A stretch of 64,000 nucleotides of DNA from Sphingomonas hankyongi. Its GTDB lineage: Bacteria > Pseudomonadota > Alphaproteobacteria > Sphingomonadales > Sphingomonadaceae. The DNA lies in the NCBI RefSeq assembly GCF_023516575.1, contig NZ_JAMGBE010000002.1, positions 682,001 through 746,000 on the forward strand, in the 5' to 3' direction. Position 1 is the stretch's first letter. Every line of letters starts with the position of its first letter. The position numbers and the translations under genes are program-made. The notes beneath the pieces were generated by a model, which did not search any database, had not been told where the DNA came from, and saw only the letters and a list, made by a program, of their open reading frames with translations. Shown here piece by piece: positions 44,565 through 52,234 of this stretch.

Positions 44565-45221
44565 ATGACCCTTTCGCGCAGCCTGTCGGCGTTGGCCCTT
44601 TGCTGTTCCGTCCTCGCCCTCGCCTCTTGTCAGACTGCGCCTCCTCCGGTCATCGCTCCGCCCGCGAGCTTCATTCCGCTTGGCGTCAATGCCCCATACC
44701 TGAACGGAGACGTCATTGGCGGCAAACGGGCGCGAGCCGCGAAGATGAAGGCGGCGGGGATCAAGCCTCTGACGGCGGCAGGAGCGGCGAGCTATTCGAG
44801 CATCCTGGAGACCGAGCTGCGGAGGCAGACAGCCGGCATCGGCCTGGACGTGATCCGCCTCCAGCATGGAATCCTGATTCGAATACCGGCCGCCTTCACC
44901 TTCACGTCAGGCAGCGCAGTCGTGAACCCGCAATTCGATGCCACGCTCCTGGAGATCGCGCGGACGGTGAAGTCCCAGAACCAGTCCTATGTGGACGTGC
45001 TCGCGCATACCGACACGAGCGGCACGCCTCAGGTCAACCAGTCCCTTTCGGACAAGCGCGCCGCGGCTGTCGCCACATTCCTGTCAAAGCATGGCGTGGC
45101 GCGCGGTCGCATCGCGTCGAAGGGATATGGAGAAAGTGCGCCGCTGTACGCCTCCGACGTCACCGAGGAGCAGAAGGCAGCCAATCGGCGCGTCGAAATC
45201 AGGCTGGTCCCCTATATGTGA
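44565..45221 (+). CDS. OmpA family lipoprotein
   Basis: 218 residues. Lipoprotein signal LALCCSVLALASC, lipobox LASC. Then a Pro-rich stretch, a helix with NGDVIGGKRARAAKMKAAGIKP, and a C-terminal OmpA domain (about 95-218) with FTSGSAVVNPQFDATLL, AHTDTSGTPQVNQSLSDKRAAAV and GYGESAPLYASD. The HTD Asp and the RA Arg that bind diaminopimelate are kept. Probably a Pal-like outer-membrane to peptidoglycan link. CGGAG precedes the ATG. Confidence 0.88.
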   Translation: MTLSRSLSALALCCSVLALASCQTAPPPVIAPPASFIPLGVNAPYLNGDVIGGKRARAAKMKAAGIKPLTAAGAASYSSILETELRRQTAGIGLDVIRLQHGILIRIPAAFTFTSGSAVVNPQFDATLLEIARTVKSQNQSYVDVLAHTDTSGTPQVNQSLSDKRAAAVATFLSKHGVARGRIASKGYGESAPLYASDVTEEQKAANRRVEIRLVPYM

Positions 45222-45235
45222 ACGCGCGGGCGCCG

Positions 45236-45688
45236 TTAGCGGCGGGCGGCGAAGAAGCCCTTCATTAGCGCGCCTGCTTCAGCCTCCCCAATGCCCCCGA
45301 GAACATCGGGGCGGTGGTGGCAGGTCGGCTGCGCGAAAATCCGTGGGCCATGTACGACTCCGCCGCCTTTGGGATCTTCCGCTCCGAACCTCAGTTCCTT
45401 GAGCCGAGCCAACGAGATCGCCGCGGCGCACATCGCGCAGGGCTCGAGCGTGACCCAGATCGTGCAGTCATCCAGTCGCGCTACCCCCAGCCTCGCTCCA
45501 GCCGCGCGGATCGCTTCCATCTCCGCGTGGGCGATCGGATCGAGGGATCCCCGCATCGCATTGCGAGCCTCCGCGACGATCGTGTCGCCGAGCGTGACAA
45601 CTGCGCCGACCGGAACCTCGCCCGCACTTGCAGCATCCCGCGCGAGCTCGAGCGCGCGACGCATGGGGGGAGGCAAGGGAAAGCTCAT
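45236..45688 (-). CDS. tadA: tRNA-specific adenosine deaminase
   Basis: 150 residues. A zinc cytidine/deoxycytidylate deaminase fold converting A34 of tRNA-Arg(ACG) to inosine. H54-A-E56 (HAEMEAI) and C84-x2-C87 (LEPCAMC) are the zinc ligands and proton shuttle; FGAEDPKGGGVVHGP is typical of TadA. Length normal. The C-terminal tail is GFFAARR. Confidence 0.93.
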   Translation of the reverse strand: MSFPLPPPMRRALELARDAASAGEVPVGAVVTLGDTIVAEARNAMRGSLDPIAHAEMEAIRAAGARLGVARLDDCTIWVTLEPCAMCAAAISLARLKELRFGAEDPKGGGVVHGPRIFAQPTCHHRPDVLGGIGEAEAGALMKGFFAARR

Positions 45689-45723
45689 GCCGATGCGCTA
45701 GCCGAGCGTGCGACAGCTGTCAG

Positions 45724-45999
45724 CTACATGGCGTTGTTGGTCGCCACCTCGTTCTGCTCCGGGCGCGAGACCTCCACGCTGGGCAATTTGACCCTGGCAT
45801 CTTTGGTCCCGACCTTGATCGATCCAGTCTCCACCTCAAACGCCGGCGCTTGGCCACCGGTGGCCGTGACACCGTTGGCGCTGGCGGACACCTGAGGAGC
45901 CTGGGCACCTCGCATCTGATTGATGTTCACGAAGCCGGAGGCGACGGCGATCACGATTACGACGACGGCAACTATCAGTAGCAGGAGCGCGGCGCGCAT
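45724..45999 (-). CDS. Small membrane-anchored beta protein
   Basis: 91 residues from ATG 45999, which has GGGAG 6 nt upstream; an in-frame ATG at 46005 abuts the site. N-terminal helix ALLLLIVAVVVIVIAVASGF, then VNINQMRG and a tail rich in V/T/K (FEVETGSIKVGTKDARVKLPSVEV). The V.P.VEV end and single helix match a small sphingomonad family as I recall. Envelope function only by inference. Confidence 0.75.
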   Translation of the reverse strand: MRAALLLLIVAVVVIVIAVASGFVNINQMRGAQAPQVSASANGVTATGGQAPAFEVETGSIKVGTKDARVKLPSVEVSRPEQNEVATNNAM

Positions 46000-46101
46000 T
46001 TGCATCTCCCAGAATAGGGCGGCTTCCGCGCCCGTCCAGCAACTCAACAAGGCTCAACGCAAATTGCTGTTATCCAGTTGCCTTGAGAAAGGCCGCGCAA
46101 G

Positions 46102-46130
46102 TTGACGAGCAAGCGCCAAGCAGCTAACGG
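46102..46130 (+). promoter_or_regulatory. Possible rpmB promoter
   Basis: TTGACG (46102-46107), 17-bp gap, TAACGG (46125-46130), 52 bp before the rpmB ATG. The -35 is good, the -10 weak. Confidence 0.3.
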
Positions 46131-46181
46131 GCGGCCCTTTCCGGGCGCAGCTATGCGCTCGCTCAAATCAGGATAAAGACC

Positions 46182-46481
46182 ATGTCGCGGGTTTGCGAGC
46201 TGACCGGCAAGGGCCGGCAGGTGGGTAACAACGTTTCCCACGCCAACAACAAGACGAAGCGCACGTTCCTGCCGAACCTGCAGAACGTGACTTTGATCTC
46301 CGATGCCCTGGGGCAGAGCGTGAAGCTGCGCGTCTCTACGCACGGTCTGCGCTCGGTCGAGCATGTCGGCGGCCTCGACAACTGGCTGCTCAAGACCAGC
46401 AACGACAAGCTTAGCACCAAGGCCCGCAAGCTGAAGCGCGAGATCGCGAAGAAGCAGTCGCAGGCGGAAGCCGCGGCCTAG
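46182..46481 (+). CDS. rpmB: 50S ribosomal protein L28
   Basis: 99 residues, normal for alphaproteobacteria: [53 protein letters not shown], and a C-terminal basic helix [13 protein letters not shown]. Only one Cys, so it is the zinc-free form. Ribosome site AGGATAAAG. Confidence 0.97.
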   Translation: MSRVCELTGKGRQVGNNVSHANNKTKRTFLPNLQNVTLISDALGQSVKLRVSTHGLRSVEHVGGLDNWLLKTSNDKLSTKARKLKREIAKKQSQAEAAA

Positions 46482-46682
46482 GTCTACCCGACTGGCGGGC
46501 GCATCCCCGCCGTCTCATGCGCTGAGTGTCTGGAATCGCAGCGGCGTCCGCCGCCACCTCTTGGCGCGTGCACCGATCAACGTACGTCGCCTCCCCTAAA
46601 TCTCTGACTACGCTCGCTTTTCCTGAATATAGGCTGCAACGGGCGTTCAGCCTCGATTGCATGCGAATCGCGCATAAGACCT

Positions 46683-46786
46683 TCAAGCGACGAGGTTTCC
46701 CCCTTTTTCCTCGTCGTCATCTAGTTCCCTCGCGTCGCGTAACGAGGGGGGCCCGATGCGCGTTGTTGCATCGGGCCCAACTTTTT
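46683..46786 (+). ncRNA. Candidate trans-acting small RNA (SuhB/mmgR-like)
   Basis: Three consecutive hairpins in a 318-bp gene-free gap: stem CGACGAGG/CCTCGTCG (46688-46695 with 46709-46716) around a pyrimidine loop TTTCCCCCTTTTT; stem CCCTCG/CGAGGG (46727-46732 with 46743-46748); and an 11-bp terminator stem (46749-46759 with 46768-46778) followed by AACTTTTT. The C-rich loop can pair with Shine-Dalgarno sequences. The build recalls the alphaproteobacterial SuhB/mmgR (alpha-r8) family with its UUUCCUCCCU loop; membership is my inference. The 5' end is uncertain. Confidence 0.55.
46749..46785 (+). terminator. Intrinsic terminator before cobT
   Basis: An 11-bp stem GGGCCCGATGC/GCATCGGGCCC with an 8-base loop, followed by AAC and five T. 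It ends the candidate small RNA or a long rpmB transcript and meets the convergent cobT gene. Confidence 0.85.
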
Positions 46787-46799
46787 GCCTGACGAAGCT

Positions 46800-48614
46800 T
46801 CAGGCGCTCTCGAACAATCGAGCAAGCTGGTCGACCATGGCTCCAGCCAATTGGTCGGCATCCATGATGGTGACAGCCCGACTGTAATAACGCGTGACGT
46901 CGTGGCCGATGCCGATCGCGATCAACTCGATCGTCGAGCGCTTCTCGATCCAGTCGATGATCTGTCTCAGGTGCCGCTCGAGATAGCTTCCGCCATTCGC
47001 CGAGGCCGTCGAATCGTCCACTGGCGCACCGTCGGAAATCACCATCAGGATCCGGCGCTCCTCGGACCTCGCAAGCAGGCGATTGTGCGCCCACAGCAGC
47101 GCCTCGCCGTCGATATTCTCCTTCAGCAACCCTTCCCGCATCATAAGCCCGAGATGACGACGCGCATGGCGGTAAGGCTCGTCGGCGCGCTTGTAGACGA
47201 TGTGCCGGAGGTCGTTCAGCCGGCCCGGCTTGGGCGGACGTCCCGCGGCCAGCCAGGCTTCACGGCTCTGTCCACCCTTCCAGCCGCGCGTGGTGAAGCC
47301 GAGCACCTCCGTCGCGACGCCACAGCGCTCGAGCGTCCGCGCCAGGATGTCGGCGCAGATGGCCGCGATCGCGATCGGGCGGCCGCGCATCGACCCGCTG
47401 TTGTCGATCAAGAGCGAAACGACAGTGTCCTTGAACTCCGTGTCGCGTTCGACCTTGTAGGATAGCGAATGACCGGGGCTGACCACCACGCGGGCCAGGC
47501 GCGCCGCGTCGAGCAATCCTTCTTCCTGGTCGAAATCCCAGCTTCGTGCCTGCTGTGCCAGCAGCCGACGCTGTAAGCGGTTGGCGAGCCGCGTCACCAC
47601 ATTCTGAAGGCTGCTCATCTGCTGGTCCAGATAGGCCCTAAGCCGGCCAAGCTCCTCCTCGTCGCAAAGCTCGCCTGCCTCGACGATCTCGTCGAAACGC
47701 GTGGTGAATGCCTTGTAGTCAGTTTCGGGCGACTGCTCCCAGTTTCGACGCCCCGGCGCAGCGAAAACGCTCTCGCTGGCCTCCTCGCCGGACATCGCCT
47801 CTTGCTCGCCAGCTTCCGCCTGATCCGAGTCCTGGCTGTCCGAATCGCCTTCTTCCGCTTCCTCACCGCGAGCTTCCACGTCGCCGCCTGACGGAGTGCT
47901 CTCGCCGGTTTCATCCGCGGCTTCCTCGGTGCCGCCCTGATCGCCCTCTTCTTCGTCACCGCCTTCCTCGGGATCCTGCTCCGTCGGATCCTGGGCCGTT
48001 GCCAGGTCCAAATCCTCAAGCAGCCGCCGTGAAAGCCGAGCGAATGCTGCCTGATCATCGAGCGTGAGGGCCAAGGCGTCCAGCTCGGCAGCGGCCTTGT
48101 CCTCGATCCAGGGGGCAATCAGCTTCAGCCCGCCAAGTGCGGCTTTGGGCGGCGCTTCGCCGGTCAGCCGCTCGCGCGCGATCAGTCCGATAGCCGTCGC
48201 CAGAGGGACTTCTTCGGCGCTGCGCGCGCGCACGATTGCATCGCCGCGCACGCGGGCGTCCGTGAGCCGCGCGAGGTTCTCGCGCACGCCCCCCATCGAC
48301 TTCGCGCCCAGCGCCTCGACACGAGCGGTCTCGAGCGCGTCGAACACAGCCCGAGCCTCGACGTCCATCGGCGCGTGCGCGGAATGGAGCTTCGCATCGT
48401 GATAGCGAAGCCTGAGCGCTACAGCGTCGGCCGCGCCGCGCGCCTCGGCGACCAAGCGGGGCTCGAGCGCGGGTCCGGGCGATGGGACGCGAGCGGTCTT
48501 CCCAGTCGCATTCGCTGGCTCGGCGGCGAAGACGACATCGGCCTCCGCATCTTTGGCGATCGCGCGCGTCGCGCCGGCAAGAGCGCGGCGAAAGAGGTCG
48601 ATGCGTTCAACCAT
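46800..48614 (-). CDS. cobT: Cobaltochelatase subunit CobT
   Basis: 604 residues from ATG 48614. N-terminal CobT domain; a long acidic Glu/Asp/Gly-rich middle (about 200-275), normal for CobT; a C-terminal VWA/MIDAS domain with [11 protein letters not shown] (DxSxS), the [25 protein letters not shown] strand and [17 protein letters not shown]. CobT partners CobS (AAA+) to drive CobN insertion of cobalt into hydrogenobyrinate diamide. cobN is not in the window. The upstream oxygenase gene ends 6 bp before it, so cobT is now read behind the oxygenase. cobS is 5.5 kb away. Confidence 0.93.
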   Translation of the reverse strand: MVERIDLFRRALAGATRAIAKDAEADVVFAAEPANATGKTARVPSPGPALEPRLVAEARGAADAVALRLRYHDAKLHSAHAPMDVEARAVFDALETARVEALGAKSMGGVRENLARLTDARVRGDAIVRARSAEEVPLATAIGLIARERLTGEAPPKAALGGLKLIAPWIEDKAAAELDALALTLDDQAAFARLSRRLLEDLDLATAQDPTEQDPEEGGDEEEGDQGGTEEAADETGESTPSGGDVEARGEEAEEGDSDSQDSDQAEAGEQEAMSGEEASESVFAAPGRRNWEQSPETDYKAFTTRFDEIVEAGELCDEEELGRLRAYLDQQMSSLQNVVTRLANRLQRRLLAQQARSWDFDQEEGLLDAARLARVVVSPGHSLSYKVERDTEFKDTVVSLLIDNSGSMRGRPIAIAAICADILARTLERCGVATEVLGFTTRGWKGGQSREAWLAAGRPPKPGRLNDLRHIVYKRADEPYRHARRHLGLMMREGLLKENIDGEALLWAHNRLLARSEERRILMVISDGAPVDDSTASANGGSYLERHLRQIIDWIEKRSTIELIAIGIGHDVTRYYSRAVTIMDADQLAGAMVDQLARLFESA

Positions 48615-48620
48615 CAAGGC

Positions 48621-49316
48621 TCAGCTATTCGCTCGAAGCCAGCCTGTCACTGCATATCGCGGTGCACCAGCAAGCGGAGTGACCCAGCTGACATTATGCG
48701 CCTGCGGCACGCGGAAGATGTTCAACGTGTTGAACCCGGGCGTGAAGGCACGGACAACATCGCCCCTCGAATCAAAGAATTGAAGCAGACCGCCCCAGTC
48801 CGGCCGCCATTTCGGCGTCAGGTTCAGGACGTAGGCCGCGCGCCTGCCCATGGAGTCCACCCTGTCGTCATGGGTCGTGAGGAAATGCCCTGCGCGATAT
48901 CGCGACGCATGGGCATCCGCGAATGAAACATCGTCCGCTCCGGTGATCGCGCGCATGAGATCCAGCACGTTGTCGCTGCACATGAATTCAGTGAATGGGG
49001 TGAGCAGCCCGTCCGAACCCTCGGCTTTTCGAATGACATCGTAGCGAAACTGAAAGCCAAAACGGCCACCGGAAGTAACAGCCTTTTCGAGCAGCTCGGC
49101 CTTGGCCGGCTCCCAGAGACCGAGTTCGTCGAGACCAAAGTGCAAAATCTCCTCGCCCCGATTTACGGTCAGCCGCCATTCGGTGCTCTGGGCCAGGTCC
49201 TCGTACAGCGCCAAGGCGCTTTCGCGGGTCAGGAAATCCGTGATCTGCAGGCGACCATGCGCGTCGTAGATCTTCCTCAAAGCCTGCGGGTCCAACCCCC
49301 GCGCAAGTTCAAACAA
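48621..49316 (-). CDS. 2-oxoglutarate/Fe(II) oxygenase (paralogue)
   Basis: 231 residues from TTG 49316, where GGAGG lies exactly 6 nt upstream; an in-frame GTG at 49349 lacks a site. Iron ligands H149-D-D151 in FLTTHDDRV, H207 in VPQAHNVSW, and the 2-oxoglutarate Arg R220 in RYAVTGWLR. Shared with the enzyme at 32666: AGHFLTTH, DWGGLLQFFD, FNTLNIFRVPQAH, AVTGW. It is probably a protein hydroxylase. It precedes cobT by 6 bp in the same transcript and is divergent from the M10 protease block. Confidence 0.88.
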   Translation of the reverse strand: MFELARGLDPQALRKIYDAHGRLQITDFLTRESALALYEDLAQSTEWRLTVNRGEEILHFGLDELGLWEPAKAELLEKAVTSGGRFGFQFRYDVIRKAEGSDGLLTPFTEFMCSDNVLDLMRAITGADDVSFADAHASRYRAGHFLTTHDDRVDSMGRRAAYVLNLTPKWRPDWGGLLQFFDSRGDVVRAFTPGFNTLNIFRVPQAHNVSWVTPLAGAPRYAVTGWLRANS

Positions 49317-49331
49317 GATCGGCCTCCAAAT

Positions 49332-49368
49332 CTGTGTCCGAGGGGGCACGTGTCCCGATCAGACACAG
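49332..49368. promoter_or_regulatory. Nested inverted repeat, oxygenase/protease divergent region
   Basis: CTGTGTC (49332-49338) pairs with GACACAG (49362-49368). Inside lies GGGGGCACGTGTCCC with a CACGTG core. It is 16 bp upstream of the oxygenase start and may be an operator. Confidence 0.4.
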
Positions 49369-49393
49369 TGAATCAACAAAAAAGTTGAGTGAA

Positions 49394-49427
49394 ATTAAGA
49401 ATTTGATTGCAGTTAAGTTTTCTTAAT
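49394..49427. repeat. AT-rich inverted repeat ATTAAGAA-N18-TTCTTAAT
   Basis: A perfect 8-bp inverted repeat in a strongly AT-rich stretch (49369-49426), unlike its GC-rich surroundings. A promoter or regulator site for the protease side is likely. A second hairpin, CGAGCAA/TTGCTCG with a GCAA tetraloop, is at 49518-49535. Confidence 0.45.
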
Positions 49428-49572
49428 GGAATCACCCCGCTCGCAGCCGAGGCAAGTGATTCGGTTCGCGCGTTGGCGTTGGGGCTTACCTTCACCAACA
49501 ACAAAATCTTGGGGCGTCGAGCAAGCAATTGCTCGGCGATGGGGCGTGGTGATCGTTCTCGGGGTCTTGAAG

Positions 49573-50088
49573 ATGTTTGCAGTCGCGGGCGCAGCGGTCG
49601 CTGCCGTCGGCGCGGCTCCGTCATCGACATCGATGCGGGACCCGACATGGGTCGGCAAGCGCCAGGTCCTCATCGTATCGCAGTTTACGTCGGGTCAGAC
49701 CGTGATGCCCGAACTCACCTCAGAATCGCTGTGCGCGCGCGCTCAGGCAATCGCCGCCGCGGGCGCGCCGATGAAGGTGTCCTGCACGAGGCTGGGCGAT
49801 CCCGCGCTTCTCGATACGCATTCCGCCGTCCTGGCAGTGCAGGCATCCGTCAGCGAGCCAGCGCCCGGCAACCCGATGCTGCTGCTAACGATCCGCCGCG
49901 GCGACCAGGGCGGAATCGAGCCTGCGCCTTCTTATTTCGGTTCGACGCCTCGCGCCGTCGCCGTCACCAATTCAGTCGACAACCAAAAGCTCGATGAGGC
50001 CATCCGCGCCTCGCTGGGTGAGCTGCTGCCGTGGCTGAACCAACCCACCGTGAACTTGAATCCAGTACCTAGGAGAGGGGTAGATTGA
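49573..50088 (+). CDS. Exported protein coupled to M10 protease
   Basis: 171 residues from ATG 49573 (TCGGGG 8 nt upstream). The frame is open from ATG 49426, but the first 40 codons have low GC3 and hold a hairpin, so the start is probably between 49546 and 49573; TTG 49567 would give MKMFAVAG. The start of the product is a hydrophobic signal or anchor (FAVAGAAVAAVGA). The mature part has two Cys (ESLCARAQA and MKVSCTRLG) and closes EAIRASLGELLPWLNQPTV. Not recognised. Its stop shares one base with the protease ATG (TGATG), so it may be a partner or inhibitor. Confidence 0.65.
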   Translation: MFAVAGAAVAAVGAAPSSTSMRDPTWVGKRQVLIVSQFTSGQTVMPELTSESLCARAQAIAAAGAPMKVSCTRLGDPALLDTHSAVLAVQASVSEPAPGNPMLLLTIRRGDQGGIEPAPSYFGSTPRAVAVTNSVDNQKLDEAIRASLGELLPWLNQPTVNLNPVPRRGVD

Positions 50089-51989
50089 TGCGTACACGTA
50101 CATTGAGTGACGGTTACCAAGGCGAAGACTTCTTTGGCGGAGTGACAATCGGCGGCGACACCGTCCTGAACGGCTCCGTCGACGGCCAGGGCGGCACGAT
50201 CCGCGACAAGCCGGTCTTCACCATTGAGCAGGCCGCATATTACCTGAATCGCGGCGATGGTGTGTTCACTGTCGACGGCGTTTCCTACAACTCCGGAGCG
50301 AATTGGGACGGCGCTCAAGGCACTGCCAACAATCAGTGGTATTGGGAGGCTGTATCCAAGAACAATGGCGGCGAAGCGGCTTATTATTCGCTCGGTGGAA
50401 GCGGCGCGACCGGCCCGCTGACCACGATCAACTTCGGCTTTTACGAGTCCCTCGCAACTTTGCCGGATCCCTACGTCTACACGCGACTGTCGGACGGCAC
50501 GAACGCCAAGTACATCGGCTTGGCCGTTGCGCAGGGCTTCTCGGCATTCGACGCCGACCAGCGCGACGCGGCTCGCCAGGCGCTGTCAGCCTGGGACGAG
50601 CTGATTAACGTCAAGATTGTCGAGACGGATGCCGCGCATGGCGACATCAATTTCATGAACACGACCACGGGCCCCGCCCAGGCGTCGGCCTACCTGCCGT
50701 ACGATTACGGTCGCACGAGCATTGTTCAGGATGACGGCTCGTACGTGACCTACGCCGAAATCGCGGGCGACGTTTACGTCAATCCGAACCAGGCGTCGAA
50801 CCACCTGTTCGATGAAGGTCAGTATGGCCTCACGACGCTGATCCACGAGACGGGCCACGCGCTCGGCCTGGAGCATCCGGGCGCCTACAACTTCGGCCCG
50901 GGCTTCGACGTTACGTACGAGAACGGCGCCGAATATTACCAGGACTCCTACCAGTATTCGATCATGTCCTACTGGGGCGGTGAAGAGACCGGTATGCAGC
51001 AGGTCGATTGGAACAACCTGACCTACCGTTACAATTCGACGCCGGGCGTTCACGACATTGCCGCGATCCAGCGGATCTATGGCGCGGACTACACGACGCG
51101 TAATGGCAACGACACCTACGGGTTCAATACGAACCTCAGCACGCACGGGCTGAACGATGACAGCTACGACTTCGTAAAGACGCCGGCCCCGGTCATCGCG
51201 ATCTGGGACGGCGGCGGAAACAACGACACGCTGGACCTGTCGGGCTACAACACCCCGTCCATTATTGACCTAAACCCGGGCGCGTTCAGCAGCGCCGGCG
51301 GAACGGTCGACTTCCTTACGCTCGAACAGATCAATGCGAACCGCGCCGCGCAGGGCCTCGCTCCGCGCGACCAGGCGACCTACGATCTCTATAATCAGCT
51401 GTTCAAGGACACGTACGGCCTGACCGACGGCCTGATGCACGACAATATCGGCATCGCCTACGGCGTTACGATCGAGAATGCGATCGGCGGCGGCGGCAAC
51501 GACCAGATCAAGGGCAACTCGGTAGCGAACAAGCTGGTCGGTAACGGCGGCAATGACGTGATCTCGGGCGGTGACGGCACCGACTTGATCACGCTTGGCG
51601 CCGGCGCCGACAAGTTCATCGCTGAGGTGAACTCGAACAAGGTCAACAGCAAGATCGGCACGATGTCGTTCGACGTGGTCACCGACTTCGACGGTACGAC
51701 CGACAAGATCGACTTCGCAAGTCTCGATGCGAACAGCAAGGTGTCTGGCGACCAGGCATTCGCCTGGGTTGGCACCAGCGCCAACAAGGATGCCGGCACG
51801 CTCAGCTACAAAGTGTACGACAGCATGAACGGCGCCGAGAAGGCGCTGGGCTTCGACATCCACAGCACGTCCGGCAGCTACGGTGGTAAGGTCACCGTCG
51901 TGATGGCCAACTTCGATGGCGGCAGTGTCGATCACGCGGTCGTGCTGCTCGGCGCGCCGACGCTCGATGCGACTGACTTCGTTCTCTAA
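50088..51989 (+). CDS. M10 (serralysin-type) metallopeptidase with RTX repeats
   Basis: 633 residues from ATG 50088, AGGAGAGGGG 7 nt upstream. Zinc site HETGHALGLEHPG (HExxHxxGxxH, about residue 253) and Met-turn QYSIMSYWGG; then the M10_C part with DNDTLDLSG-like strands (GGNNDTLDLSGYN) and calcium-binding RTX nonapeptides (VGNGGNDVISGGDGTDLITLG, about 465-505). The end is DATDFVL, a type-I secretion-like tail. There is no Sec signal, as expected for type I export, but no T1SS gene is in the window. Probably secreted and Ca2+-dependent. A hairpin terminator follows. Confidence 0.92.
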   Translation: MRTRTLSDGYQGEDFFGGVTIGGDTVLNGSVDGQGGTIRDKPVFTIEQAAYYLNRGDGVFTVDGVSYNSGANWDGAQGTANNQWYWEAVSKNNGGEAAYYSLGGSGATGPLTTINFGFYESLATLPDPYVYTRLSDGTNAKYIGLAVAQGFSAFDADQRDAARQALSAWDELINVKIVETDAAHGDINFMNTTTGPAQASAYLPYDYGRTSIVQDDGSYVTYAEIAGDVYVNPNQASNHLFDEGQYGLTTLIHETGHALGLEHPGAYNFGPGFDVTYENGAEYYQDSYQYSIMSYWGGEETGMQQVDWNNLTYRYNSTPGVHDIAAIQRIYGADYTTRNGNDTYGFNTNLSTHGLNDDSYDFVKTPAPVIAIWDGGGNNDTLDLSGYNTPSIIDLNPGAFSSAGGTVDFLTLEQINANRAAQGLAPRDQATYDLYNQLFKDTYGLTDGLMHDNIGIAYGVTIENAIGGGGNDQIKGNSVANKLVGNGGNDVISGGDGTDLITLGAGADKFIAEVNSNKVNSKIGTMSFDVVTDFDGTTDKIDFASLDANSKVSGDQAFAWVGTSANKDAGTLSYKVYDSMNGAEKALGFDIHSTSGSYGGKVTVVMANFDGGSVDHAVVLLGAPTLDATDFVL

Positions 51990-52029
51990 CGAACACGAAC
52001 GTGCCGCAGCTCTCAGGCTGCGAAAAAGA

Positions 52030-52057
52030 GGGGCTCCGGGAAACCGGGGCCCCTTTT
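52030..52057 (+). terminator. Terminator after first M10 gene
   Basis: A 10-bp stem (52030-52039 with 52044-52053, one G.T pair) with a GAAA tetraloop, then TTTT. Confidence 0.85.
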
Positions 52058-52234
52058 CTATTGGAAGCTTCGATGGATTCTCGTTTTGGAACAACTCCAG
52101 CAGTTCCCAAAAATTTAATCTTTCGAATTAGTTAATTGGCTGTTGACTCTGTCGTTTGCGCAAGGGCAGGTTCGCTCCCCTTCGCCCGCGAGGGGATTCG
52201 CGCGGCGTATTCGCGCGAGCCTTAGGAGGGAACG

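Noticed and set aside
46482-46682. Cobalamin riboswitch near cobT
   Set aside because: cobT is transcribed towards this region, so it would be downstream; no B12-box was seen.
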